Positions 35,956 to 48,399 of a stretch of DNA of 64,000 bases are shown here, piece by piece. How positions within the stretch are numbered: position 1 is the first letter of the stretch; each line of letters begins with the position of its first letter. The position numbers were made by a program, and so were the translations under genes. Source of the DNA: Ustilaginoidea virens (lineage: Eukaryota > Ascomycota > Sordariomycetes > Hypocreales > Clavicipitaceae); NCBI RefSeq assembly GCF_000687475.1, contig NC_057321.1:806001-870000 (forward strand). Direction: 5' to 3'. The notes under the pieces were generated by a model. It ran no database searches, was not told where the DNA came from, and was given only the letters and a program-made list of their open reading frames with translations.

Positions 35956-36285
35956 CCCCCTCTGATTAGCTACTGTATTAGCAAGCTAATCGTCGTATAA
36001 CGGATAAGGAAAGAAAATGCAGTAAAAGTGCTAAGGAAAAACGGAGGAAAAACCTTAGTAAGTTAGTATAAGTTAGTAGGCCCTAAGACCTAGTAACTCG
36101 CGGAACCTAGTAAATTTAGGGCCCGGCAGTGGCTTAGTAAGGCCGTCAGCAGGCATACTATTAGTAGGTAAGTAGGTAATTTTCACTAAGCCTAGCTGGG
36201 CTTGCTCCCTAATATACCGGAATTTTAATAGTGTATGCTTAGTGCGAGCATGCTGATTAGGGTCGTTAGAATTTGAAATGGAGCC

Positions 36286-37428
36286 CTAGTTATCGCAATA
36301 TAGCGGTATAGGGCGTAAAATATTAATTTCTAGCTCCTTACAAAGGTTAGAAAGCCACTGTACCTTACGGATAGTCTCAAGTAATGCATCAGATTCAGCT
36401 TCTAAAGTAGATAGTACTACTAAAGAGGCTCGCTTAGAATGCCAGCTAATAGGACCACTATTAATAGTAGTCAAGAAGCCTCTAGTAGATTTAGAGGTTT
36501 CTTTACAGCCAGCAAAGTCGCTATCAGAATAAGCGGTTATAATAGGCTGTTGGTTGCTTTTAGTAGTACTAAAGCAAATAGCTAGGTTCTCAGTGCCTTT
36601 AAGGTAGCTAAAGCTGCCTTTCGCAGCATTTAGATGTATATTAGTTGCCTTGGACATAAACCGGGAGAGGTATTGGGTAGGAAATGCTAGGTCGGGCCTA
36701 GTCATCATTATAAGCCACATTATAGTGCCAGTAAGGCTCTGATAAAGGCTCTGATCAGTAGGGCTAAGGTCTTTTCTACTAGATTCATTTAGAATCCCTG
36801 GTTGAAGTGGAATAAGCTGAGGTTTAGTATCCTATAAGCCGAATTTAGCTAAGACCTCTACTATAAATTGGGCTTGGTGTAGCCACAATAAACCTTCCTT
36901 CCTATTTCGTATAATTTATACGCTTAGGAAAAAGGAAGCCGGACCGCGGTCTTCTATAGCATAGACCTTATGAAATTTCCTTTTTAGCTGGTTAATATAA
37001 GTTATATTTGGACCAACTAATAGGCAATCGTCAACATAGGTGACGATAAAGGTGCTAGTTTGCTTATTATAAAAGACGGCAGTATTAGAAGCTAAAGGTA
37101 AAAAACCTTCACTAGAAATTAGGTCTTTTAGCCGGTATTGCTATTCGCGGGGTGCTTGTTTTAGCCCGTATAGGGCCTTCTTTAGTAAGATAGCTTGCTT
37201 AACAGAAGGGTCGAATCCAGCTTCTTTAAGCAAAGTTAGTAGCCGTTGGCGCTGTATATTAGACCAAAGCTTGCTATCAGTTAGTAATAAGCTCTCTGTA
37301 AATTCAAGGAATCCGTCAGGGATATCTATATAAATGGTCTTAGAAAGTTCGCTATTTAGGAAGGCGCCTATAAAGTCGATTTGCTCTATCTCCTAGTTAT
37401 TGCTAGCAGCCAAAGCTAGTATAACCCT
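36286..37428 (-). pseudogene. E1 RT and RNase H remnant
   Basis: RT continues with stops. The RNase H domain is open over 144 codons (36286-36720): TAYSDSDFAGCKETSKSTRG, ISWHSKRASLVVLSTLEAES. It ends near ILRPIPLYCDN, where a stop interrupts the C-terminal part. Confidence 0.75.
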
Positions 37429-39540
37429 CTAGGTGGGTGGGATAGAGGTAGAAGTATAGGTATACTGAAAGTCCTTTCCTTCGACTTGCATAAAGCCCTT
37501 GACAACTAATCTAGCCTTATATTTTATAGGCTGATTATTAGCATCCTTTTTAACCCGAAAAACAGGCCTATTGCGTATAATTTTCCTATCAATAGGAATG
37601 CTAGACTTAGGAATAAACTGGAAAACTTTAGTATCCAAAAGCTGCTCGAATTCCTTAAATAGTGCCTTTATCCAAAGGTCTTTTTCTTTTTCAGGGCATT
37701 GTAGCACATCCTTCCAGCTATTAGGCGTACCATCAGGGGCCTTTTTAGCTAGCTTACGCTTAGCTGCATAGCAGGAATCCCATATCAGGTGATATAAATC
37801 CTGATTAGGGAATAAGTCGGTAGGGCCAGTAGGGTCGGTAGGGCCAGCTAGGCCAGTAGGGCCAGTAAGGTCGGTAGGATTAGCAGGGCCAGCAGGGCCA
37901 GCAAGGTCGGTAGGATTAAGGCTAGTAAGGATATCTATAAGGTCATCCTTTGCAGTAGCCGGGGACTGTATTATAGGACGGTTATCCAAGGTAGCATTAG
38001 TGTTAATAACGCTAGTATTAGTAGGGTCCGGTATGCTTTCCAGGTCATCCGGTATAGCATTAGTGTTAGTAATGCTAGTAAGGTTAGTAGAGTTAGTAGG
38101 GTCAGGAATGCTTTCTAGGTCATCCAGTAAAATAGTAGGTTCTCTGCTAAATACCCCCTCTGAACCTGTATTTTGCCCTCTGTGAAAGTCTCCTTCTAGG
38201 CCATTAGAAATAGGGCCTATACCTTCATTTTGATGAATAAAGGTAATAAAAGTTGTTTTAGTAACAACCTTCTTCTTTAGAAGGTAGACTAGGTAAGTAT
38301 TATTACCTAGAGTGGCAAGGAGCCTACTAGGCTCGGTACGGGGCGCTAATTTGCGGCTTTTTACACGCTTTTCGTGTGGTATAAGCACTTCAATAGCTGC
38401 TCTAATAGCCCTAAGGTTAATAAGATCAGGGTAGTGCTCCGGCGTAATATGGTCATAATCCTTTAATAGCTCCTGATAGGGGCTAGAAGGTCTGTTAGTA
38501 ACTGCTGTTATATTTACTAGCATAACAACGCCAGTAATTACAGCGGACCAGAGGTTAGATGGTAGCCTTGACCAGGCCATAGTAGCACATAGCCTGTCAG
38601 CTATAACCCTAATGGACCGCTCAGCTAGGCCGTTTTGTTCGTGAATATAAGGGCAAGATATATTAAAAGTTATACCCTGTTCGATAAGCCAATCGCTAAG
38701 CATTTTGTTGATTTTATTTCCACCATTATAGTGGAATTCAACAGGCGTTTTGCCATATCTGACCTGTAGGCTCTGTATAAAGCTCTGTAATGCTTTAAAT
38801 ACAACAGTGCCTTCCCTATTAGGCAGTAAGTAAAGCCAACGGAATCGGGATTTTCTGTCTACTAATATAAGGGCAACAGGTCGTTTGTTGTATGGCATAG
38901 GTGATATAGCAAAAGTATCACCTTCTATAATATCTAGGCATTTAGCTGGATTAGGTATCGCATCTTTAGAAGGTCTTCTAACTTTCTTAGCCTGTATACA
39001 GGCTAGGCAGCGAAAATCAGCTTCTTTAACCTTATTAAGGTTAGGCAGACCAGGGGTATTAGCACAGGTCTTTTTAAGTAGCTGAATACCTATATGCCCT
39101 AGCCGTATATGCCAAATGCCGGCTAATTGTAATAGCTTCTGATATTCTGTATTAGCAGCTATAGGGGCAGGAGTAGGGTTAGTAACCTCTATAGGGTCTT
39201 CGCTAGTCGTAATAGCGAAAGGTTGGGCGGTAGGGCTAGTAGCCTCTACAGGTTCCTTACTAGTCGTAATAGTAGGAACAGGGGTAATAGTGGTATCCTC
39301 AGGATCACTATAATCAGCAGGGTTAGTAGGGCTGGGGACCTCTACTACTATACTATTAGTATAGTGGCTGTAAGGTTGATGCAGTAGTGGTGTGTCTATT
39401 CCTTTCTGTGGAAGGAAAAAGCCGTATTTTTCGAAGTTAAAAATGCCGATGCATTTACGGCTTGCTGACCAAAGCTGATTTTTAATTAGTACCCCTTTAG
39501 CGGCATAGTGCTTTACACCGCTAATGATGTTAATATCCAA
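37429..39540 (-). pseudogene. E1 pol fragment: integrase to start of RT, 703 codons open
   Basis: The longest surviving frame in the island. It has the protease C-terminal part, the GAG-preintegrase motif IWHIRLGHIGIQLLKKTC with CLAC, and the integrase core starting EGDTFAISPM. The second core motif reads FHYNGGNKI, so the catalytic Asp is Asn (E3 has HYDGGNEI). QNGLAERSIR follows. A Gly-Pro-Thr-Asp repeat linker is encoded by a GGTCGGTAGGGCCAG-like array (37815-37920). The RT start (RPVFRVKKDANNQPIKYKAR) ends at TAG in place of TGG. The reading start is internal, not a true gene start. Confidence 0.8.
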
Positions 39541-41030
39541 GGCAGGAATATATAGTGCATTCTTGAGCTCTATAATACCCCATTTGGTAGGATTAACGCC
39601 CTATAGCACAGTAAATCGTGCCGTGCCCCAACCAGTAGGGGAAATAGGGCCACCACTAGTAGTAATAACAGGCTTATCATCCTTCTTAAAGTGGTGAAAA
39701 GTGGTGAAATGCTTCTTATCATTAACAATATGACAAGTGGAGCCTGTATCGTAAAGAAGGGCATCCTTAGGGGTCCTACCGCCTGATTTAGCACTATAGC
39801 TTATATCAGTGGATATAGAGGAAGAAGAATAAGATATATTAATATCCTGAGTATTATAGTTGCCTATAATAAAGGCCTCAACATCTTGCTGTTTGCTGCA
39901 GTCCTGTTTCTTCTTCTGTTGCTGCTTCTTTTTCCTATTATTAGTAGAATTATTCTTACTATTATTAGTAGTAGAAGCGGCATTAGCAGACCCTTTATTC
40001 TTAGAGTCCTTGGAAGCCTTGAGCTGCTTAGGGTTATTATTAGCAGCTACCTTATTAGACCCTTTAGAACGCTATTCTTCTAATAGGTCAACCATAAAAT
40101 ACTGGAGGTTAAATTTGCTGCTATTAATAACACCTTGGGCGCTATAAGCCCTAATCATAGAGCGTTGGCGTTCAGTCCAGCGGGTAAATACCCCCTCTAC
40201 AGCCCAAAGATACTGATTAATTTGGTCAAAAGAGTCGATCTTAGAACCTAGGATTCTAAGGCGAGAAATATAGCTGTTAAATTCGCTGTTAAAAGCCTCT
40301 AAAGTGCCTTTATAACCGGTAAGTGTAAGGGTATGAAAGGTAGGGTATAAGTGTGCCCGCTGTACTTCTGGTGAGTGGCAGTACTAGGCCACTAGCAGAA
40401 GGTAAGCTTCCTCTGGGTTATTACACCAGTCTATAGCCTCTGTAGCTTCTTCACCATAGCTATTCTTTAGCATTAGTAGTAGAAGTGCCTGCTCAGACTC
40501 ATCAAAATGCCTTGCTATAGAGGGGTCGTTAACAAAGTTAGCTATTTTAAAGGCCCTGAGTTGTATTGCAAGGGCCTGCTTCCACTGGTCGAAATTATAG
40601 GGGCTTTTTAGCTTTTGGGACTCCTTAAAGCGGTTGGCAGTCTTAGCTAATTCCTTAATAGCCCCATTACTAATTTGGTTGGTGATAGTTGTTAGTGGCG
40701 TTGTATAAATAGGCTCTTTACCCTTATATTTTATAGGCGTAGAAGGTTAGTCGATTTCCATAACGTTAGCTTCACTATCATTATCTTTAGTAGTAGTCTT
40801 AGTGGAAGGTCCAGCTTCAGTGGCTTTAGTAGACTTCTTATTAATAGCCTGGGTAGCCTGGGTAGCCTAGGAATCGTTATTTTGCCTACTAACTAGGCCC
40901 TGTATAAGGTCAGTTAGTATATTCATCTGGGATTTCATATCGTCCATATCTAGCTATAGCTGTGCATTAGTATCAACTTCAGTATCAAATTCAGGGACCT
41001 TATAGGATCCTGACTCTGCTATAGTGGGCA
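39541..41030 (-). pseudogene. E1 gag and protease remnant
   Basis: Gag text matching E3 is broken by several stops and the start is ATA. The protease active site DTGST is intact (GAT at 39748-39750), unlike in E2 and E3. The gag has no zinc knuckle but ends in a Lys/Gln-rich basic tract. Confidence 0.7.
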
Positions 41031-41466
41031 AAAAGGGTTTAAAAATCCGTTGAAAAATGGTGCCGATAGTTGTAATAACAGAGGAATAATTAGCAGAGAA
41101 ATAACTAGCTAAATAGCTAGCAAAATAGTTGAATAACTAGTCGGATTGCCAGTATATATAGTGGCTAGTAGCCTACTATAAAAATAGCCGCAGATTATAG
41201 CGGCCGGTCTCAGTATAAAAGCACAGATGCCGTAGGCGTTATGCAAGTCCGTATTATAGCGTTGATATTCAAGGTGCTTATATGGTGCCGTAATATAAAG
41301 GTGCCGTAAGTGCCGTAGGTGCCGTAGGTGCCGTGGGTGCTATAGGTGCCGTAATATAAAAGGTGCCGTAAATGCCGTATCAAAAGTGCTATAAGTAGGA
41401 GAGTATAACAGGTGCCGTATGATGCAGTAGATGTCGTACACTAGGTGCAAAGGTATTATACAGTGG

Positions 41467-41492
41467 TATAGTGTGATAGATATCACACTATA
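41467..41492. repeat. Palindrome in the E1 leader
   Basis: Two 12-nt perfect arms (TATAGTGTGATA and its complement) around a 2-nt centre. The same palindrome occurs in E2 and E3. Confidence 0.8.
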
Positions 41493-41766
41493 AAGTCCGT
41501 AGGTGCCGTAGGTTACTCCAAAAATAACATAAGGTTACGCTAAAAGTGCCGTGAGGTTACGCCGTAAGTTGCCGTTAGGTACGCCGTTAATTGCCGCAGG
41601 GTAATACCGTAGGTAATAGAGGGTAAGCTAAAGGTAATAATAGGTAATCCAAAGTTAATAAAGGTAAGCCGAAGATACCAAAGGATAGCTATATTAGTAG
41701 TACTAATAAGCAAAAGAGACCAAGGGGTGAACACAAAAAGGTAGGGTAAAAACAAAGAAGTAAAAA

Positions 41767-41781
41767 CCCGGGCTTATAACC
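41767..41781 (-). promoter_or_regulatory. Primer-binding site of E1
   Basis: Minus-strand GGTTATAAGCCCGGG abuts the 5' LTR. It is one transition away from the initiator tRNA-Met anticodon-arm complement seen in E3. Confidence 0.6.
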
Positions 41782-42544
41782 TATTGCAATTCTCAAAGTC
41801 ACTATAAAAGCAGAGCCTTACTAGCTAGCTAGATGGCACAAGACTGTCTGCGACCTGTGAACTAATCTTAGTATAAATACTAGATTTTTCACCAAGTCCT
41901 AAGACTATACAAGTGCTATAAAGCAGGGCAGGTGTAAAGGCAAGGCAAATATAAGATAACCAGAAACGCAGGGAAGGTGGGAGTTAAGAGGCATATAGTG
42001 CATTAACAGACTCGATTGTGCTGCCCTTCTACTATCTAGAAAGACAGGGGAAAGCTATCCTATATATACACGAAGGAGGGGTGGGCCCAGGCATCTAGGG
42101 AAGCCAGTAAGAGGGCTCCCCGTAATGCTCGCTATGATACGTTAGCAACCCCGCTATATCCGACCTTTCCAACCACCCTAACTACCGCACTAGTAATTAG
42201 TCACCGCACTAGCAACTAGCCACCACGCTAGTGACTAACTACCACACTAGTAGACTAGCCACCACGCTAGTAGGCCACCACGCTAATTTAGCAATGCCAC
42301 ACCACGCTAGTAGGCCGCCACCACGCTAGTAGGCAACCACGCTAATTTAGCAATGCCACACCTTTTCAACAAGGCCTACCTTACTTGATATACAGTAAAT
42401 AATCCACTGAAAATCCTTAAGGTAAAAGGCAAAGGCCTAAGGTAATACTACCATAAGTCCAAGAGGCGGTATAAGGGCCAGAAGGTTAGTAGGCCAGTAG
42501 GGCATAAGGCCAGCAGCCTAGTAGGCTACTATAGGATTTTAACA
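41782..42544 (-). repeat. 5' LTR of E1
   Basis: 763 bp, matching the 3' LTR almost base for base by eye. The same array lies at about 42180-42350. Confidence 0.85.
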
Positions 42545-45500
42545 GTTATGTTTTAAACCAGCAAAAGGCGCCTAAGGATTGGAAGCCTAATACCACTATA
42601 CTTAATAAAATCCAATCTAAGTTTTCATCTGATCAGCGCTTTAAGGATATAGTTATTAATGCAAGCGAAAGGAATCACGATTAATCCTATTGTGTTACAA
42701 CCACCCTCTCCTTCTATATCACTTGGAATTGCGTTTGCTAGCAAGAATAGTAATACGTTATACAACGTTGTGCAACCCAAACCGACTATATCGTCAACGA
42801 CTATTATCAGCCCACAGACAAGCCCACAGGCATCCCTATCTTTTACAAGCCCACAGGCATCCCTATCTATTACCAGTCCACAGGCATCCCTTCCTATTAC
42901 CAGCCCATAGGCATCTCTCTTAACCACACCCTATCCACTTAAAGATTCCTAGATATTAGATAGTGGTTCCAACACCCACATCACCAACAATAAGGACCGG
43001 TTGCTAGATTACATACCAAATATCGAGCCGGAAACAGCATTTGCAGGCGAATCTAATCCTTCTATACTAGGATATGGAAGAGTGCGATTAAATACTAATA
43101 AAGGCATCTTCGAGCTACTACACCTAGCATATATACCGACATTTCACACTAATGTGGCAAGCTTAGAGCGATTTATGCGTGCAAATTACCACTGGAACTC
43201 ATAGACTGGCTGGATTACACACAATAAGGACCGTTTATTTTATACCAACCGGATGTTTAGCCAGCAGGTTATTGAGTATAGCGAAGTCGCTGTTGCTACT
43301 GCCACCACTACTACTACTGAGGATACTACAGTATCTTACCCCTCTGACGATACTACGGTATCTTGCCCTTCCATTTCTAGTACCTCTAAGGATACTACGC
43401 CGCCTTCATCTATTATTAGTAGGGAAGACCCTACTATACCAGATAAAAATATGTCTCCGTCAATCAACAATTCTGCGGCTACACAATCCACACCATTTCA
43501 TCCCACTCAACCTACTATAGCGCCCGCTACAGCAGTGGCTATCTCGAAGGATACCCATAATGCGTCTGCCTCGGAAGCTACGGCTACGATATGGCATAAG
43601 CGACTAGGCCACCCTAATAAGGAAGCCTTGGAAAGGATAGTCCAGTCGACTACCGGCGCTAAAATTAAGGGATTACTTACTATTAATTGTGAGCAGTGCT
43701 CACTATCTAAGGCCACTAGGATTATCAGCCGGCAGCCCTATTTACCTAGCCTAAGACCTTTCTGGCGGGTATATATTGACATATTTATACTGGACCAAGC
43801 TTACAATGGTGCTGTTGCAGTACTATTACTACGGGATGACGATACTAAATTTATCTTCTGTTATCCTTTATATTCTAGGACCCAGTCGGAAATCCTAGGA
43901 AAGCTAGCAGACCTTGACAACTATTTACAGCGCTAGTGGAACCTTGCTATTTCTATTGTTCATCGCGATAACGACCCTGCTTTCCAGCAACAATACCACA
44001 ATTAGAAGACATCCTTAGGTATAGAGGATAAAATCACAGCGCCTTATACCCCAGCCCAAAACGGCCCAGCTGAACGCTCGGGGGGTATTATAGGGACTAA
44101 AGCTAGGACCTTACGACTAGCTGCTAACCTACCTGAAGACCTATGGCCGGAGCTATGAAAAGCCGCAACCTTCTTATATAATCGCATACCACAACAAGGC
44201 CTTTAGTAGATTACACTACATCAACGACTTCATTCCTGACTAGCTAATAATGCTAGGGATACCCAATATACTAACCCTAGGCCTTCTATATCATTCCTCA
44301 AGGCTTACGGTTGTAAGGCCTATCTATTGACAATAAATGCGTTAAGAGGCATTAATCGACGAGAATTAAAGCTAGCACTACACGCTAAGATAGGATATTT
44401 AGTAGGTTACGATTCTACTAATATTTATCGTGTATGGATTCCCGACCCTTATGAAGTATGACGAATTTGCGATATTACTTTTGATGAAAATAGTTACTAT
44501 AGTGGTAAATCCGCCGCTATACCACAACGACTTGAAATACAACTGCCACAACATATCGATAATGCATCTGAATATGAGGATATAGACGAGCTTTATATAT
44601 CTCACCCTTCTACTACTGTTATACCTATTCCTTCTACCCCTACCCAGCCTTCTATGCCTAGCCCAACCTTACCTTCGACTTCTATACCCACTAGTAAACA
44701 AGCTGTTCCTAGTAAACAACAACATCTTACAGTCCAGCTACCTACCCCAGCTTCCACACATCCTTCTGAAGCAAATGCTGAGACTAGTCCTATACTATGA
44801 AGGTCAGCTAGGCTAGCTAGTAAGAATGCTTCTAGTACGGCTTTTATTAGCATTTTTTTTCTAGGCACTAAGGAACGCCTATACCGATCATCCCTACCGC
44901 CTAAACCTAGGTTTTGGAAAGACCTAAAAGGTCACCGTTTCAAACCAGAATTTAAAGAGGCCGCAAAAAGCGAATTCTACGATAACTAGAATAAAGGAAC
45001 CTTCAAGCCTACCTAACTATCAGACCTTCCTAATAATTATAAGCCTATACCACTTACGTGGGTGTTTAAATACAAGTGTGATAAACACGGCTTTCTCACT
45101 AAATTTAAAGCCCGAATATGTGTTTATGGTGATCTTCAACCTTACAGTGATAAAGAAACCTATGCCGCTACGCTAGCTGCTAAATCCTTCCGAATCTTAG
45201 TAGCTATTATAACGAAGTTTGACCTTGATACTATATAAATGGATGCTGTATCGGCATTTACCAACAGCCTACAGGACGAAGTCGTCTATATCGAATATCC
45301 GGATAGATTTAAAAGACCTGGATGGGCACTATTATTACAGCGCGCCTTATATGGTCTTCGCAGGTCCCCTTACCTTTAGCAATAAGAGCTTTTATCAACC
45401 CTTACATCCCTCGACCTTACTCTTATCACAGAAGACCCTTGCATTATGATTACTACCACTGTAGTAGTCTTTTATTTTGTGGATAATATAGTAGTACTAT

Positions 45501-46486
45501 TTCAACTAAAGAATCGTCCTAAAGTAGAATCCCTCGTCAATAAATTAAAAGCAGCCTATAAAATGAAGGACCTTAGTACTCTGAAATGGTTCCTAGGTAT
45601 CCGAATTATACGGCATCGGCCTACTAAGACCTGGCTATTGCAAGACTCTTATATAGAAAAGCTTGCGCACGACTTCTTAAAAGGAAGAAATATTACACAT
45701 AAAGACTATCTAATTCTAGAACAGCCTCTTGATAAATATACTGGTATCGCTACGGCACACGAGATATACCAGTATCAAAAGCTTATAGGCTCTATAAATT
45801 ACCTAACCACTATGACCCGACCTGATACTATTGTGGCAGTCTCCCGCCTTTCAGAATATCTATACAACCCTTCTCCTTACTATTACCTACTAGCCATAGG
45901 GGTCACAATATACCTCTATATCACACGTTACTTAGCTATTCAATATACTGCCATACAACAACCAAGTGATGATATCCAGCAGCAACCGTCTACTAAAGAG
46001 CTATTAATATCTTCTGATGCTGCTTTTGCCGATGATAAAGAGACCCGGAAGTCTACCCAGGGCTCTTTCTTTAGCCTATTTAGCGGACCCATTGGTTGGG
46101 AAGCTACTAAATAATATACCGTTACCACATCTTCTACCAAAGCAGAGCTACTAGCACTATCGTCAACTGCTAAGACCACTATATCTGTAACCCGTCTCAT
46201 GGAACAACTAGGACTTAAGCTTGATCATAAGGTCACTATTGAGTGCGATAACTTACAAGCTATACGCCTAATAACAACAACAATGCCCCGTATTAATACT
46301 GCATTAAAGCATGTTGATATCCATAATAGCTAGTTGCGATAGGCTTATCAGCAGGGTTTATTCGACCTTACTTATATTCCTACTAATAATATAGTAGCGG
46401 ATGGGCTCACAAAGGCTCTTATAGGTCAACGATTTACTACCTTCCGTAACCAACTAGGCCTAGTAGATATTGAGGACCTAGAATGA
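42545..46486 (+). pseudogene. Copia B pol (protease, integrase, RT, RNase H), degraded
   Basis: The domains are in copia order. The protease-like active site LDSGSNTHITN is near 42955. The GAG-preintegrase motif IWHKRLGHPNKEALERI is near 43590, with C-x2-C after it. The longest frame is 43253-43936. RT text near 45230 reads DAVSAFTNSLQDEVVYIEYP. The RT palm motif YVDD is now FVDN (45476-45487), an inactive form. RNase H text (SSDAAFADDKETRKSTQG) lies near 46010-46065. The frame ends in TGA at 46484, near a purine-rich tract before the 3' LTR. Many TAA/TAG stops are present. Confidence 0.8.
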
Positions 46487-46556
46487 AAAACAGAAGATGA
46501 TGAGAGTGATACCGACTAGCTAGATAGAGCTATATTCTAGCCTATCTAGGGGGGTA

Positions 46557-47126
46557 TGTCAGAATGAAAAACATTTATTATTTATTTTATTTATTTTATT
46601 ATTTTTTGGATATTTATCGCCGACAATTCTTACGCATCGCCGCATCATCAGATTGAAAAAGGCATTAAATATTCAGTACTTATATTTATATGGCGACTGC
46701 TAGTAAAGTTGAGTACCTAGTACTTACACACATTCCCTCACGCGCAAATGTATGATGCATCACAAATTGATCACACCACTTTATCGTCGCAAATCTCGAT
46801 GCACTACAAATGCACATTTCGCCACATATCTATGATATCACAGTATGGTCACGATATTTATATTAGATTGATTTCACTAGGGATGTTCTATGTTGGAATA
46901 TTATGTATTTAAATCCCTAGATATTCCTACCCAAATAGTGGGAAGGAGGGAGGGATGCATGCATGCAAGCAAGTATGCAGAATTAATGCATATCAGATTG
47001 TCCCTACGCCTTAGTCTCGTATCTTATCTATGCCGGTACTTTTACCTTACTGCGAGTTTACTATTCCACTGCCTTTATCCTTCGCATACTGCATTATCTT
47101 AGCAGGCGACAAAAACCCGTTTGACA
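46557..47126 (+). repeat. 3' LTR of B
   Basis: The intact 570-bp LTR is preceded by a G-rich polypurine tract (CTAGGGGGGTA). It serves as the pre-insertion reference for element C in the 5' LTR. Confidence 0.85.
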
Positions 47127-47131
47127 TATAT

Positions 47132-47734
47132 TACCTCGGCTATATCGTAAAAGCAGGAAAGGAGATCTGTTTAGACCCTAAGAAGATTAAAGCGATCTAA
47201 AAGTAGGAAGCCTTTACGAAATTGCAAAGCATCTAAAGCTTTTTAAGTTTTGCAAACTTCTACTGCGATTTTATCTTGGACTTTTCCTACTTAGCTAAAC
47301 CCCTAATTTGACTAATATAGAAGGGTATCCCCTTTTAATAGCTTAAAGAGGAAGAAAAGGCTTTCTAAGCGCTTAAGTAGTACTTTATCTCGCACCTGGT
47401 TTTCGCCTAATAGGACCCTAAAAAGGAAATAATCCTTAAGGTAGATAGCTTTAGTATGGCCTTTAGTGGCTGCCTCTCCTAAATTAGGGAGGATAGAGTG
47501 CTCTACCTAATTGCATACCACTTAGTATAGCTTACAAAGGCTAAATGGAATTATATTATTTACGATAAAGAGCTGCTTACCGTTATCGTATACCTTAAGG
47601 TATAGTCGGCTGAATTCTATTCTATTACCGCCCTATTTATAATCCTTACAGACTATAAGAACCTTAAGTACTTTGCCCGACTAAAGGAGATATCGGAATG
47701 CTAGGCGCGATAGGCCAAAATGTTAGCCCTCTTT
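47132..47734 (+). pseudogene. Gypsy A RT end and RNase H remnant
   Basis: It resumes the Gypsy frame as YLGYIVKAGKEICLDPKKIK. RNase H-like text follows: DPKKEIILKVDSFSMAFSGCLSQ, then WNYIIYDKELLTVI. TAG/TAA codons interrupt it. It ends abruptly where the G-family LTR starts. Confidence 0.75.
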
Positions 47735-48083
47735 TGTTGATATAGACTCGGTATACCCAGTTGTACGTAGGGTCGCGCGCGTGGTATTAGGTACTGTGAG
47801 GTCACGAAGCAACGGATTCTATTGCTTTACTTATGACTACTATCTCAAAGGAAAGAAAGGAAGCAAAAGAGGGTAATTACACGATGTGGCCTTTTTGTGC
47901 GTGCCGTGGTCACGTGCATCGGCGCGGTCGGGCCGGGCTGCCCGCGTGCCCTACCGGGCTCAGGGGCACAGGGGCAAAAGGGGCAAAAGTGGCCACATCG
48001 TGCGCAACGGGTGTGCGCGGCACATCCGTCGCAATGTGCCCAATTGGTGCCCAATTGGGCACCTTGCGACAGCGATTCCGACA
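47735..48083 (-). repeat. 3' LTR of G, GC-rich
   Basis: 349 bp; read on the minus strand it runs TGTCGGAATCG to TATATCAACA. It is an inverted relative of the copies at 13705 and 14034. A purine-rich AAAAAGAGAAG lies just inside it on the minus strand and may be the polypurine tract. Confidence 0.65.
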
Positions 48084-48399
48084 CTGGCAGCTTCTCTTTT
48101 TATAGAAGCAAACATCGGAATCGCTAGGATATAAGGCGCACATATAGAAAGAAAAGTGCGGCGCGGTCTCGGCAGGTTGTGCCGCCGATAACGCCGTCGC
48201 GCCGCGCGGCCGGCTTATACAGCCTCATACCGTACAGCAGCCGGTATGTTGAATATCGCAGCCAAAACAAAGGGGCAAAAAGGGGCAGCAGTAAACGCAG
48301 TAAAAGCAGCAAATGCACACAACATTAAACATAGGAAAATCCACACACTTGCCACCCATGATATCACCAATCATACCCAAATGCAGTCAGACATTGACC
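48084..48399. other. 3' untranslated region of G
   Basis: Lies between the G RNase H end and the 3' LTR. It is GC-rich near 48150-48240 and has GGGGCAAAAAGGGGCAGCAG at 48277. No coding feature is seen. Confidence 0.4.

Larger units (their letters stand above)
35193..42544 (-). mobile_element. Copia LTR retrotransposon E1 inserted in B gag (TSD GTTAT)
   Basis: Full-length 7,352 bp on the minus strand with GTTAT at 35188-35192 and 42545-42549. Both LTRs are 763 bp. The order on the minus strand is LTR (TGTTAAAATCC...), PBS, leader with repeats and palindrome, gag, protease, integrase, RT, RNase H, polypurine tract, LTR. The gag start ATG is changed to ATA near 41020. Confidence 0.9.
18848..47126 (+). 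mobile_element. Copia LTR retrotransposon B inserted in Gypsy A (TSD TATAT)
   Basis: Boundaries are TGTCAGAATG at 18848 and GTTTGACA at 47126, with TATAT at 18843-18847 and 47127-47131. Its own sequence is 18848-19195, 33175-35192 and 42550-47126. The rest is element C (in its 5' LTR) and element E1 (in its gag). After removal of both, each LTR is 570 bp and the internal part about 5.8 kb, normal for copia. LTR differences that I see are all transitions. Confidence 0.85.
15909..47734 (+). mobile_element. Gypsy LTR retrotransposon A, oldest layer of the nest
   Basis: Visible parts are 15909-18847 and 47127-47734. The element is split by copia element B, and removing B with one TATAT joins the reverse-transcriptase frame exactly (GAG GTA TAT TAC CTC GGC). 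The 5' LTR is 15909-16162. Domain order is gag, zinc knuckle, protease, RT, RNase H, as in Ty3/Gypsy. The element is cut again at 47735 by element G, so its integrase and 3' LTR lie beyond the window or are lost. Stops of the TAA/TAG kind replacing CAA/CAG/TGG are abundant. Confidence 0.75.
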
